DNA from: Fusobacteriaceae bacterium
Lineage (GTDB): Bacteria; Fusobacteriota; Fusobacteriia; Fusobacteriales; Fusobacteriaceae
Reading direction: 5' to 3'
Length of the DNA: 5,612 bases
Assembly: GCA_030625925.1 (NCBI GenBank)
Contig: DAOUPY010000121.1
Location: forward strand, 1 to 5,612
Positions 1-5,467 of the stretch are shown piece after piece. The number at the start of each line of letters is the position of its first letter. Positions within the stretch are counted from its first letter, which is position 1. The notes beneath the pieces are model-generated. The model was not told the DNA's origin, did not search any database, and worked only from the letters and a program-made list of their open reading frames with translations. Both the position numbers and the translations under genes were made by a program.

Positions 1-226
1 AGACGTCACCGATGAATTTCAAGTGGGAGCCGGGAAAGCTTTAGAAAAAGCATTGAAACATAAGATAAAACTTGCCCTTTTAAAAGGAAAAAGCCCGTCT
101 TGTGGAATAGATACTATATATGATGGGACTTTTATGAAAAATATAGTTTCTGGGAATGGAATAACAGTGGAGAAACTCCTGCGAGAGGGAATAGACATAA
201 TCGAGGTGAACAAGGATGAACAATAA
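1..226 (+). CDS. DUF523 family protein (TudS/YbbK-like), C-terminal part
   Basis: The reading frame is open from base 2, so the gene starts upstream of the window and only its last 74 residues are visible. They begin DVTDEF and carry the DUF523 hallmarks: SPSCG at bases 92-106, then an IYDGTF motif and a G-x-G-I-T segment before a short hydrophobic end. From family knowledge, DUF523 proteins are small (about 150 residues), and the related TudS enzymes use an iron-sulfur cluster held by cysteines to remove sulfur from thiouracil. The cysteine in SPSCG would be one ligand, while the others lie outside the window. The stop overlaps the start of nrnA by 11 bases, which implies co-transcription. 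An internal GTG at base 23 is not the real start, because conserved family sequence continues upstream of it. The family call is firm. The thiouracil desulfidase activity is only a possibility. Confidence 0.88.
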   Translation, partial: DVTDEFQVGAGKALEKALKHKIKLALLKGKSPSCGIDTIYDGTFMKNIVSGNGITVEKLLREGIDIIEVNKDEQ

Positions 227-1229
227 GTTTAATGAGATATTAGAAGTTATAAAAAAAAGCAATAGGATATTGATTACAGGACATACCAGCCCCGACGGAG
301 ATGCCATAGGAAGTGGTTTGGCTCTACTTTTAGCCTTAAATAAATTAAATGAAACTTTGAAAAAAGAATTTGAAGACAGGGGTGAGATCTACTTAGATAA
401 AACTTTAAGATTTATCTTGGAAGATAAAGTTCCTGAAAACTTAAAGTTTTTGAGCCACTCTATCTTGATAGAGGAATTAGAAAATTATGATTCAAAATAT
501 GAGTTTGATCTTATGATCTGTCTTGACAGCGGTAATTTTGATAGGATTGGAAGGGTGGGAGAATTAAAGGGAGAAGATACTAAAGTTATAAATATCGATC
601 ACCATATCAGCAATGACAGGTTTGGAGATTATAACTATGTAGGAGATATTTCATCTACTTCAGAAATTTTGTTTGATTTTTTCAAAGAAGCAGAGATAGA
701 ACTAGATAACGGCATAGCAGAATCTCTTTATACAGGTATAGTTAATGATACTGGTAACTTTAAACATTCAAATACCACTAAAAAAGTCTTTAAAACAGCT
801 TCTGAACTATTAGAATATGGGGTAGAACCAGACGAAGTTATAAAAAGGTTTTTTAATACAAAATCTATGGAAAAATTAAAATTGACAGGCCGGGTTCTAT
901 CTGAGTTTAAATTTGTAGATAGCCAAAAGTTGGTGTACTATTATATTAGTGAAGCAGAACTTGCTGAATTAGGAGCTGGGAAAGACGATACCGGTGGTTT
1001 GGGAGAACTGCTTCTTTCCTATGAAGATGCAAGCCTATCCCTCTTTCTTAGAGAGGATAAGGGACACATCAAAGGAAGTTTCAGATCTAAATATGATGTA
1101 GATGTAAATGCCTTAGCTGGTCTTTTTGGCGGCGGTGGTCATATTAAGGCTGCTGGATTTAAAACAGATAAGACTTCCGATGAAATATTGGATATAATAA
1201 TTAAAAATATGAGCTTAGGAGGCGAATAA
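216..1229 (+). CDS. nrnA: NrnA-like bifunctional oligoribonuclease / pAp phosphatase (DHH-DHHA1)
   Basis: This 337-residue cytoplasmic DHH phosphoesterase belongs to the family that degrades 2-5 nt RNAs from the end of RNA decay and dephosphorylates pAp. The metal-site motifs are all present: HTSPDGDAIGS (23-33), LDSG (103-106), IDHH (127-130) and NDTGNFKHSNTT (177-188). The C-terminal DHHA1 substrate-binding domain ends with the glycine-rich LFGGGGHIKAAGF (303-315). The length is close to the family norm of about 310-340. Residues about 45-66 look like an insertion of a dozen or so residues between the first helix and the PEnLkFL segment. The ATG at 216 has GAGGTG at 203-208, 7 nt upstream, and lies inside the end of the DUF523 gene. 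Its TAA shares one base with the next ATG. It could be a related DHH nuclease with somewhat different chain-length preference, but the NrnA class is well supported. Confidence 0.92.
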   Translation: MNNKFNEILEVIKKSNRILITGHTSPDGDAIGSGLALLLALNKLNETLKKEFEDRGEIYLDKTLRFILEDKVPENLKFLSHSILIEELENYDSKYEFDLMICLDSGNFDRIGRVGELKGEDTKVINIDHHISNDRFGDYNYVGDISSTSEILFDFFKEAEIELDNGIAESLYTGIVNDTGNFKHSNTTKKVFKTASELLEYGVEPDEVIKRFFNTKSMEKLKLTGRVLSEFKFVDSQKLVYYYISEAELAELGAGKDDTGGLGELLLSYEDASLSLFLREDKGHIKGSFRSKYDVDVNALAGLFGGGGHIKAAGFKTDKTSDEILDIIIKNMSLGGE

Positions 1230-2149
1230 TGAAGAAAAAACTATTAATAGCTGCCTTGTTAACATTAACACTGGGTGCTTGTTCAAACAACAAAGGTGTA
1301 TCTAATGTAAGAAAAGATAATAAAATTCAAAGTATGAGGGAATATGATTCTGTACAAGGGGTAGTATCTCCTAAAAGAAAAGTTGTCATAGCTGAATTTA
1401 AAAATCAAACTAGATTCGGCAGCAGAAGATTGGGAAATAATTTAACTGATGTTATTACTACAGAGCTGGTAAAGAGTAACAGATTTATTGTTTTAGAGCG
1501 AGAAGATCTAGCCAAAGTAATGCAGGAGATAAATTTTTCTAATACTATGGGACAGGGGCAGCTGGCATCTGAGAGAAAATTTCAAGATGCAGACTATGTT
1601 ATCACTGGTGCAATCACTAAATATTCTGTAAATACCACTGGGAATAAAGGTATAATCTCCAGCAGTAAAACTCAAAGAGCCGAGATCTCATTTGATATGA
1701 AGATGATAAATGTAAGAACTGGGGAAGTAGTCTTATCTGACCAAGGTGAGGGTGTCTCAGACGTCGAATACGGTACTACTCTAGGAGTAGGTAATACAGG
1801 CGGGTACGATGAAGGACTAGAGCAAGAAGCCTTTAGAGCAGCAGCCATAGATGTTATGGATAATATCATAGAAACGGTGGATAGAACACCTTGGATGGCA
1901 AATGTAGCCAAAATATCTGGGAATAAAATTTATATCAATGCAGGTCAAAAAAGTAATATAGAAATAGGGACAAAATTAGGTGTCTATAAGCAGGGAGAAA
2001 AGATCGAATTCAACGGTAAATTTTTAGGATTCGAAGAGAATAAAGTAGGAGAAGCAAAGGTCGTGGATTATTTAGGTGAAGATGCTGCTGTCTTAGAGTA
2101 TAAAGGGGAAGCTTTTACTACTCCTGGCGTAGTAAAGTTGATGAAGTAA
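1229..2149 (+). CDS. CsgG-family lipoprotein with extra C-terminal domain
   Basis: A lipoprotein signal peptide is clear: KKK, a hydrophobic stretch and lipobox LGAC with Cys18 as the lipidated residue. Residues about 49-220 match the CsgG fold: KVVIAEFKNQT, then TTELVKSNRFIVLERE, ADYVITGAITKY (121-132), and MKMINVRTGEVVLSDQGEG (158-175). In curli systems CsgG forms the outer-membrane secretion pore. Here no csgA, B, E or F homologue is nearby, and the region of the membrane hairpins is short and glycine-rich (about 182-196), so curli export is unlikely. Residues about 222-306 form an extra beta-rich module (NVAKISGNKIYINAGQ, then IGTKLGVY), as seen in some non-curli CsgG proteins. AGGAGG at 1217-1222 lies 6 nt before the ATG, which overlaps the nrnA stop by one base. 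The DUF799 lipoprotein gene follows directly, an association known in other diderms. The exact role is unknown. Confidence 0.88.
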   Translation: MKKKLLIAALLTLTLGACSNNKGVSNVRKDNKIQSMREYDSVQGVVSPKRKVVIAEFKNQTRFGSRRLGNNLTDVITTELVKSNRFIVLEREDLAKVMQEINFSNTMGQGQLASERKFQDADYVITGAITKYSVNTTGNKGIISSSKTQRAEISFDMKMINVRTGEVVLSDQGEGVSDVEYGTTLGVGNTGGYDEGLEQEAFRAAAIDVMDNIIETVDRTPWMANVAKISGNKIYINAGQKSNIEIGTKLGVYKQGEKIEFNGKFLGFEENKVGEAKVVDYLGEDAAVLEYKGEAFTTPGVVKLMK

Positions 2150-2150
2150 T

Positions 2151-2978
2151 ATGAAAAAGTATAAGTTATTTTTATTATTTATTCTTTTAATATTTATAGG
2201 TTGTACACCGAAACAAGATTTTGTATTAAAAGCTACCCCATCAAAACCACCAGCTAAACTGGCAATTTTGCCTGTCAATAACAATACAAATGATGTAGCT
2301 GGCGGCCTTATCTTTCGGGAGGTAGTTTATAATAATTTGGAAGAAGATAACGCTGGATATGATATCCAGGATATAAAAAAAACTGATAAACTCCTAAATG
2401 AAGCAGGAATAACAGATGGGGGGCAGTTAAAATTTTTGAGACCCATCGAGTTATCTGAGATCTTAGGGGTAGATGGTCTTTTGTATGTAGACTTGGATGA
2501 GTTAGATTTTCTGACCTATCCCTACTATCACACTCGTTCTGTCAAGGGAACGTTTTTACTGTATAATTTTGAAAAATTAATATGGGTAAAACCAATCAGG
2601 GTCGCTATAAAGTATTTTGGTATCAGCTCGGCACTGGATACTATAAGTGGAGCAGTCAATGGCGACTCCGATCAATTAAATGAGGGAATGACCCAGGCTG
2701 GAATAGATATAGCTGTACACCAGGGAATAAAATATGCTACTATTGCAGGTTTTGATCATGAATTAGCCCCAGAGATGGCCTTGGTGAGTAAAAAATTATC
2801 CAGTGTCATCCCCAGGGGAAGCCGATCCGATCCAGTTTATGTAAAACAAAGTGAAGACGAAATCAAATATCTTCGAGAAAAAATTAGTAATAAGGAATCT
2901 ATAGTCAACGATGAGATGTATATAGAGGAAAAGGAAAAAATAGAGGTATTGGAGGAGATTATTCCAATATTAAATTAA
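2151..2978 (+). CDS. DUF799 (GNA1162-like) lipoprotein with extended C-terminus
   Basis: The protein has 275 residues. The N-terminus is a lipoprotein signal with lipobox FIGC and Cys18 as the acylation site. The DUF799 signature follows: PPAKLAILPVNNNTNDVAG (33-51), a REVVYNNLEE segment, LLNEAGITDGGQL (81-93), and ELSEILGVDGLLYVD (100-114). Family members such as meningococcal GNA1162 are about 215 residues and sit in the envelope with a fold related to TolB/CsgG-type N-domains. This copy has about 60 extra residues (about 215-275), strongly charged and probably helical. The ATG lies one base after the csgG-like stop with no convincing Shine-Dalgarno, so translation is probably coupled to the upstream gene. 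The usual third partner, a DUF4810 lipoprotein, is not between them. The family call is strong. The function is undetermined, with assembly of an envelope structure together with the CsgG-like protein as the likely theme. Confidence 0.85.
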   Translation: MKKYKLFLLFILLIFIGCTPKQDFVLKATPSKPPAKLAILPVNNNTNDVAGGLIFREVVYNNLEEDNAGYDIQDIKKTDKLLNEAGITDGGQLKFLRPIELSEILGVDGLLYVDLDELDFLTYPYYHTRSVKGTFLLYNFEKLIWVKPIRVAIKYFGISSALDTISGAVNGDSDQLNEGMTQAGIDIAVHQGIKYATIAGFDHELAPEMALVSKKLSSVIPRGSRSDPVYVKQSEDEIKYLREKISNKESIVNDEMYIEEKEKIEVLEEIIPILN

Positions 2979-2993
2979 AAAGGGAGTGACAAT

Positions 2994-3311
2994 ATGAGCG
3001 ATATTATTTTTATAAAGCCTAAAAGTTTTGAAGATTCCAAAAGAATAGTAAATTATATTGTAGAAGACAAGATTTTACATATTAACTTAACTTCATCAGA
3101 AAAAAAAACGCATCAAAGAGTACTTGATTTTATAAGTGGTGCAGTCTATTTAAAGGATGCAAAATTATTGAATCCAGCGGAAAACATCTATCTTTCTATA
3201 CCGAAAGAGACTTCATTTTCTTGGGGAGAAGAAGATGGCGAGAAAAAAAATGAGGTTAATATAGTAGACCTAAGATATGATGAGGAAGAAGAAATCAAAC
3301 CTATTTTTTAA
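2994..3311 (+). CDS. sepF: Cell-division protein SepF, minimal form
   Basis: This 105-residue protein matches the SepF (DUF552) core: IKPKSFEDSKRIVNYI (7-22), then ILHINLTSS, the diagnostic QRVLDFISGAVYL (41-53) and IYLSIP (65-70). SepF dimers bind the FtsZ C-terminus and help anchor and shape the division ring in the cytoplasm. The usual N-terminal membrane-binding amphipathic helix and linker are missing, because the protein starts immediately at the first core strand. The start cannot be moved upstream: the same frame hits the TAA of the preceding gene 15 nt before this ATG. AGGGAG at 2981-2986, 7 nt before the ATG, supports this start. After the core there is an acidic tail (about 78-105) ending DEEEEIKPIF. 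The gene closes the operon, and how the protein reaches the membrane is not evident from the sequence. Confidence 0.9.
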   Translation: MSDIIFIKPKSFEDSKRIVNYIVEDKILHINLTSSEKKTHQRVLDFISGAVYLKDAKLLNPAENIYLSIPKETSFSWGEEDGEKKNEVNIVDLRYDEEEEIKPIF

Positions 3312-3365
3312 GGGCTTTTTAACAAGAAATAATATAAAATAAAAGATTTGTAATAAAAAATAGGT
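3299..3365. repeat. 12-bp A+T-rich inverted repeat at the end of sepF
   Basis: ACCTATTTTTTA (3299-3310) is the exact reverse complement of TAAAAAATAGGT (3354-3365). The loop is 43 nt, and the left arm overlaps the last codons of sepF. There is no G+C-rich stem with an adjacent T-tract, so it is not a standard terminator, although it is the only strong pairing in this spacer and could cap the sepF mRNA. In such A+T-rich DNA a chance match is possible. Confidence 0.3.
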
Positions 3366-3384
3366 CTTTAACATGCTAGGCTCC

Positions 3385-3413
3385 TTTAAATTATTTTAAA
3401 AACATGATAAAAT
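3385..3413 (+). promoter_or_regulatory. Candidate sigma-70 promoter for the psuK-like gene
   Basis: TTTAAA (3385-3390, 4 of 6 to the -35 consensus) and TAAAAT (3408-3413, 5 of 6 to the -10) are separated by exactly 17 bp. A TG one base before the -10 (3405-3406) makes it an extended -10. Transcription would start near 3420, about 30 nt before the ATG at 3453. The spacer lies between an operon end and a separate gene, so a promoter is expected. An alternative -10, TATAGT, lies at 3415-3420. A+T richness lowers specificity. Confidence 0.45.
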
Positions 3414-3452
3414 ATATAGTATTTTTTAAAATAAAGAAATAGGGAGTAGTTT

Positions 3453-4412
3453 ATGTATAAGAAAAACAAACCATATATTTTGGTATTTGGGGCATCAGTT
3501 GTAGACATATTTGGAATCTGTAATGATGGAGTAAAATATAGAGTGAAAGACTCTAATCCTGGTAAAGTAAGGATGGCCTTCGGTGGTGTCTCTAGAAATA
3601 TTGCAGAAAATATGGCTAGAATAGGTCTTAATACCAAGTTTATTTCTATCTTGGGAGACGATGAAAAAGGTCGTGCTATGTTGGATCATTCAGAGTTGAT
3701 AGGATATGATATGGAAGATTCTCTTATTTTAGAAGGGGGTCGAACACCAAGTTATTTAGCTATATTAGACCAATGTGGTGAGATGGTTTCAGCAGTAGCT
3801 GATATGGAAAGTATCAGTGCTATGAATACAGATTTTATTGATTCTAAATCTCATTTGATTGAAAATGCTGAATACACATTCTTAGATGCTGATGATCCCG
3901 AAAATTTAGAGTATCTCTTAAAAAAGTTTACAGGTAAAACTAAATTTATCTTAGATCCTGTATCTTCTGAGAAGGCTGATAAGATAAAGCATTTAATCGG
4001 TTATTTTCATACAATAAAACCGAATAAAAATGAAGCTGAAATTTTGGCTGGATTTTCTATAGATACAGATGAAGATCTAAAAAATGCCGGAGAATATTTT
4101 TTAAACTTAGGTGTAGAAAAAGTATTTATTAGTTTGGATGCTGAGGGAGTATACTATACCGATGGAATAGCCAGTGGAAAGGTCAAAGCATGTGATGTAG
4201 TCGTTAAAAATGTAACCGGTGCAGGAGATTCATTTGTGGCCGGGTTAGGATTTGGATATATGAACGATATGGATATGGAAGAAATTGTAAAGTTTTCTAT
4301 GACGATGTCTATCATTACCATCTCCTATGAGGGGACTATCCATCCTGATATAGATCTTATAAAAATTGCTAAAACTATGAGAGAAATTTCATGGGAAGAA
4401 AAATTTATCTAA
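3453..4412 (+). CDS. psuK: PfkB/ribokinase-family kinase, probable pseudouridine kinase PsuK
   Basis: This 319-residue protein belongs to the ribokinase/PfkB fold. It should phosphorylate pseudouridine to pseudouridine 5'-phosphate in the cytoplasm, feeding the PsuG glycosidase that releases uracil. The features that point to PsuK rather than a generic sugar kinase are GASVVDI (13-19), DSNPGKV (33-39), GGVSRNIAEN (44-53), DPVS (168-171) and HTIKPNKNEAE (186-196). NVTGAGDSFVAG contains the anion hole and catalytic Asp259. Length fits the family (about 310-320). AGGGAG at 3441-3446 sits 6 nt before the ATG. The gene stands alone, with a promoter candidate upstream and a strong terminator downstream, and no psuG is seen in the window. 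Another nucleoside, such as adenosine or inosine, is the main alternative substrate. Confidence 0.82.
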   Translation: MYKKNKPYILVFGASVVDIFGICNDGVKYRVKDSNPGKVRMAFGGVSRNIAENMARIGLNTKFISILGDDEKGRAMLDHSELIGYDMEDSLILEGGRTPSYLAILDQCGEMVSAVADMESISAMNTDFIDSKSHLIENAEYTFLDADDPENLEYLLKKFTGKTKFILDPVSSEKADKIKHLIGYFHTIKPNKNEAEILAGFSIDTDEDLKNAGEYFLNLGVEKVFISLDAEGVYYTDGIASGKVKACDVVVKNVTGAGDSFVAGLGFGYMNDMDMEEIVKFSMTMSIITISYEGTIHPDIDLIKIAKTMREISWEEKFI

Positions 4413-4435
4413 AAAATAGATAAGTTAAAGATCTG

Positions 4436-4497
4436 AAAAAAGAAAGAGGGTAACTCAAGTAGAAAATCTACTTATGAGCTGCCCTCTTTCTTTTTTT
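4436..4497. terminator. Bidirectional intrinsic terminator between psuK and rdgB
   Basis: AAAAAAGAAAGAGGG (4436-4450) pairs perfectly over 15 bp with CCCTCTTTCTTTTTT (4482-4496). Above it is a 3x3 internal loop (TAA opposite CTG) and a 4-bp helix CTCA/TGAG (4454-4457/4475-4478). A 6-bp helix AGTAGA/TCTACT (4458-4463/4467-4472) closes the hairpin with an AAA loop. A T-tract follows the stem on the plus strand, and the leading A-tract gives one on the minus strand. The hairpin can therefore end both the psuK-like gene (stop at 4412) and the convergent rdgB (stop at 4536). Confidence 0.93.
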
Positions 4498-4517
4498 ATC
4501 TAGGAAATTATCTGGAT

Positions 4518-4532
4518 GCAACGTCACGTTGC
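4518..4532. repeat. Short perfect palindrome after the rdgB stop
   Basis: GCAACG (4518-4523), spacer TCA, then CGTTGC (4527-4532), beginning three bases beyond the rdgB stop on the minus strand. It is G+C-rich compared with its surroundings and has no T-tract. It could be a small 3'-end stem in the rdgB mRNA or a protein-binding site. Its role is unknown. Confidence 0.45.
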
Positions 4533-4535
4533 TTT

Positions 4536-5114
4536 CTATAAATATCTGTCTATCTCTGCCTGTAATTTTTTCAATGCCTTAGCTCTATGACTGATTTCTT
4601 TCTTTATTTCTGGGATCTCAGCAAAAGTTTTACCATATTTTTCAATATAGAAATGAGGATCATATCCAAATCCATCTGTTCCTCCTGGTTTTTCTACTAT
4701 AACTCCTTCTACTTCTCCCCTAAAACTATGGTATTCACCATTTGGTTTTGCAAGAGTTATAACACATACAAATTTTGCACCTTTATTCTCTTTTTCTTTT
4801 AATTCTTGAATCAATTTAATATTGTTTGTTTCATCGGTAGCATTTTCACCTGAATATCTAGCTGAATATATTCCAGGAGCTCCTCCTAGAGCCTCTACGC
4901 AAAGTCCACTGTCAACTGCGATAACTGGCATACCTACAGATTTGGCGATCTCTAAGGCTTTCTTTTGGCTATTTTCTTCAAAGGTATCTCTGTCTTCGAC
5001 CACATCTGGAATTGTATACCCGTCATTTATGGAAAGGATCTCATATCCCTGTAAGATCTCAGATATCTCCTTTATTTTTTTCTTGTTTCCCGTAGCTAAA
5101 AATAATTTTTTCAT
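4536..5114 (-). CDS. rdgB: RdgB/HAM1 non-canonical purine NTP pyrophosphatase (XTP/dITP)
   Basis: This 192-residue cytoplasmic enzyme hydrolyses XTP, dITP and ITP to the monophosphate and pyrophosphate, keeping deaminated purines out of DNA and RNA. All family motifs are visible: LATGNKKKIKEI (6-17), TFEENSQKKA (44-53), AVDSGL (66-71) with Asp68 as the probable catalytic base, LGGAPGIYSARYSG (76-89), GTDGFGYDPHF (145-155) and SHRAKAL (175-181). One detail is that many members have DDSGL, and here the first Asp is Val67, while the second, functional Asp is kept. Length is typical (about 190-200). AGAGGAG at 5122-5128 lies 7 nt before the ATG. The gene follows rph on the same strand, an order also known in Bacillus, but a 426-bp spacer with its own promoter candidate separates them. 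Confidence 0.95.
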   Translation of the reverse strand: MKKLFLATGNKKKIKEISEILQGYEILSINDGYTIPDVVEDRDTFEENSQKKALEIAKSVGMPVIAVDSGLCVEALGGAPGIYSARYSGENATDETNNIKLIQELKEKENKGAKFVCVITLAKPNGEYHSFRGEVEGVIVEKPGGTDGFGYDPHFYIEKYGKTFAEIPEIKKEISHRAKALKKLQAEIDRYL

Positions 5115-5169
5115 TTTTTTTCTCCTCTATTTATATTTTAGTCTTCTCTATTGAATTTAATATCTTAAT

Positions 5170-5265
5170 CTAGATTTCAAAGTTAGAGTCAAAAGCAACT
5201 CCCCCTGTTTCCCCCTCTTCAAACTCAAGAGGGGGACTATAGTTAATGTTTTTCTTCTCCACCAT
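5170..5265 (-). CDS. Possible 31-residue ORF in the rdgB leader (doubtful)
   Basis: On the minus strand an ATG at 5265 is preceded by a G-rich ribosome-binding-like run (GGGGG at 5271-5275, 5 nt away) and opens a 31-codon frame ending in TAG at 5170-5172. The peptide starts MVEKKNINYSPPLEFEE and contains GETGGVAFDS. It is acidic, lacks any signal or membrane segment and matches no family I know. Half of it is encoded by the palindrome at 5211-5235 and the neighbouring CCCCCT repeat, so it may only be the translation of a repeat element. It lies between the proposed rdgB promoter and rdgB, which would make it an upstream ORF if it is translated. Confidence 0.2.
   Translation of the reverse strand: MVEKKNINYSPPLEFEEGETGGVAFDSNFEI
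5211..5235. repeat. Palindrome 1 of the rph-rdgB spacer
   Basis: CCCCCTCTT (5211-5219) pairs with AAGAGGGGG (5227-5235) over 9 perfect bp with a 7-nt loop. A second CCCCCT at 5201-5206 offers an alternative partner for the right arm (TCCCCCT/AGGGGGA, 7 bp). No T-tract follows on either side, so this is not a terminator. On the minus strand it would lie in the rdgB leader. Confidence 0.75.
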
Positions 5266-5315
5266 TTTATCCCCCTTTTTCTCTTCAAAAATAATTTCAA
5301 CTTTTACCTATATCT

Positions 5316-5346
5316 TGGTTTCCCTTTTCTTCTCAAAGGGAAACCA
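5316..5346. repeat. Palindrome 2 of the rph-rdgB spacer
   Basis: TGGTTTCCCTTT (5316-5327) and AAAGGGAAACCA (5335-5346) form a perfect 12-bp stem with a 7-nt pyrimidine loop. It starts about 25 nt into the predicted rdgB leader on the minus strand and would form a 5' stem-loop there. It has no adjacent T-tract. The sequence after the right arm, including GAGTTCGTTT (5357-5366), resembles that after palindrome 3. Confidence 0.78.
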
Positions 5347-5377
5347 TAAAAAGGAAGAGTTCGTTTGTTTTTTCTTA

Positions 5378-5386
5378 ATTATACCA
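5378..5386 (-). promoter_or_regulatory. Extended -10 promoter candidate for rdgB
   Basis: On the minus strand these bases read TGGTATAAT: a perfect TATAAT with the TGn extension. No good -35 is visible at 17 bp (TTATGC), but extended -10 promoters can work without one. It lies directly after the rph terminator and points to rdgB, as expected for a gene uncoupled from rph. Transcription would start near 5371, leaving a leader of about 257 nt. Confidence 0.5.
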
Positions 5387-5404
5387 CACCTCAAATTCAT
5401 GCAT

Positions 5405-5440
5405 AAAAAAATCTCCTACAAATTAATGCAGGAGATTCAA
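5405..5440 (-). terminator. Intrinsic terminator of rph
   Basis: On the minus strand AATCTCCT (5437-5430) pairs with AGGAGATT (5417-5410) across a 12-nt loop, in which a further CA/TG pair (5419-5420/5427-5428) can form. Seven T residues run from the end of the stem (5411-5405). It lies about 100 nt after the rph stop codon. On the plus strand a weaker T-run follows at 5441-5446, but no plus-strand gene reads into it. Confidence 0.8.
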
Positions 5441-5467
5441 TTTTTTCTTTTCTTCTATAACTCCACC

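Noticed and set aside
19..307. Minus-strand open frames opposite the DUF523 gene and the nrnA start
   Set aside because: They lie antisense to conserved family proteins, have no ribosome-binding site and resemble no family.
1229..2149. True curli secretion pore
   Set aside because: No curli subunits or accessory genes are nearby, the hairpin region is short and the partner is DUF799, so only the CsgG family, not the curli role, is supported.
1672..2284. Minus-strand open frames of 79 and 63 codons opposite the csgG-like and DUF799 genes
   Set aside because: They are antisense shadows. The plus-strand frames carry clear domains and lipoboxes.
3386..3689. Minus-strand open frames of 83 and 64 codons opposite the start of the psuK-like gene
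   Set aside because: They overlap a gene with strong PsuK motifs, have low-complexity ends and lack a Shine-Dalgarno site.
4587..5154. Plus-strand open frames of 71 and 110 codons opposite rdgB
   Set aside because: They are antisense to fully conserved RdgB motifs, and the translations are phenylalanine- and serine-rich shadows.
5195..5280. G-quadruplex on the minus strand
   Set aside because: Only three G5 tracts occur, separated by long spacers and a competing hairpin. The four closely spaced tracts needed are not present.
5115..5371. Known riboswitch class in the rdgB leader
   Set aside because: I could not match conserved cores of classes I know. The structure is explained by simple palindromes without junctions.
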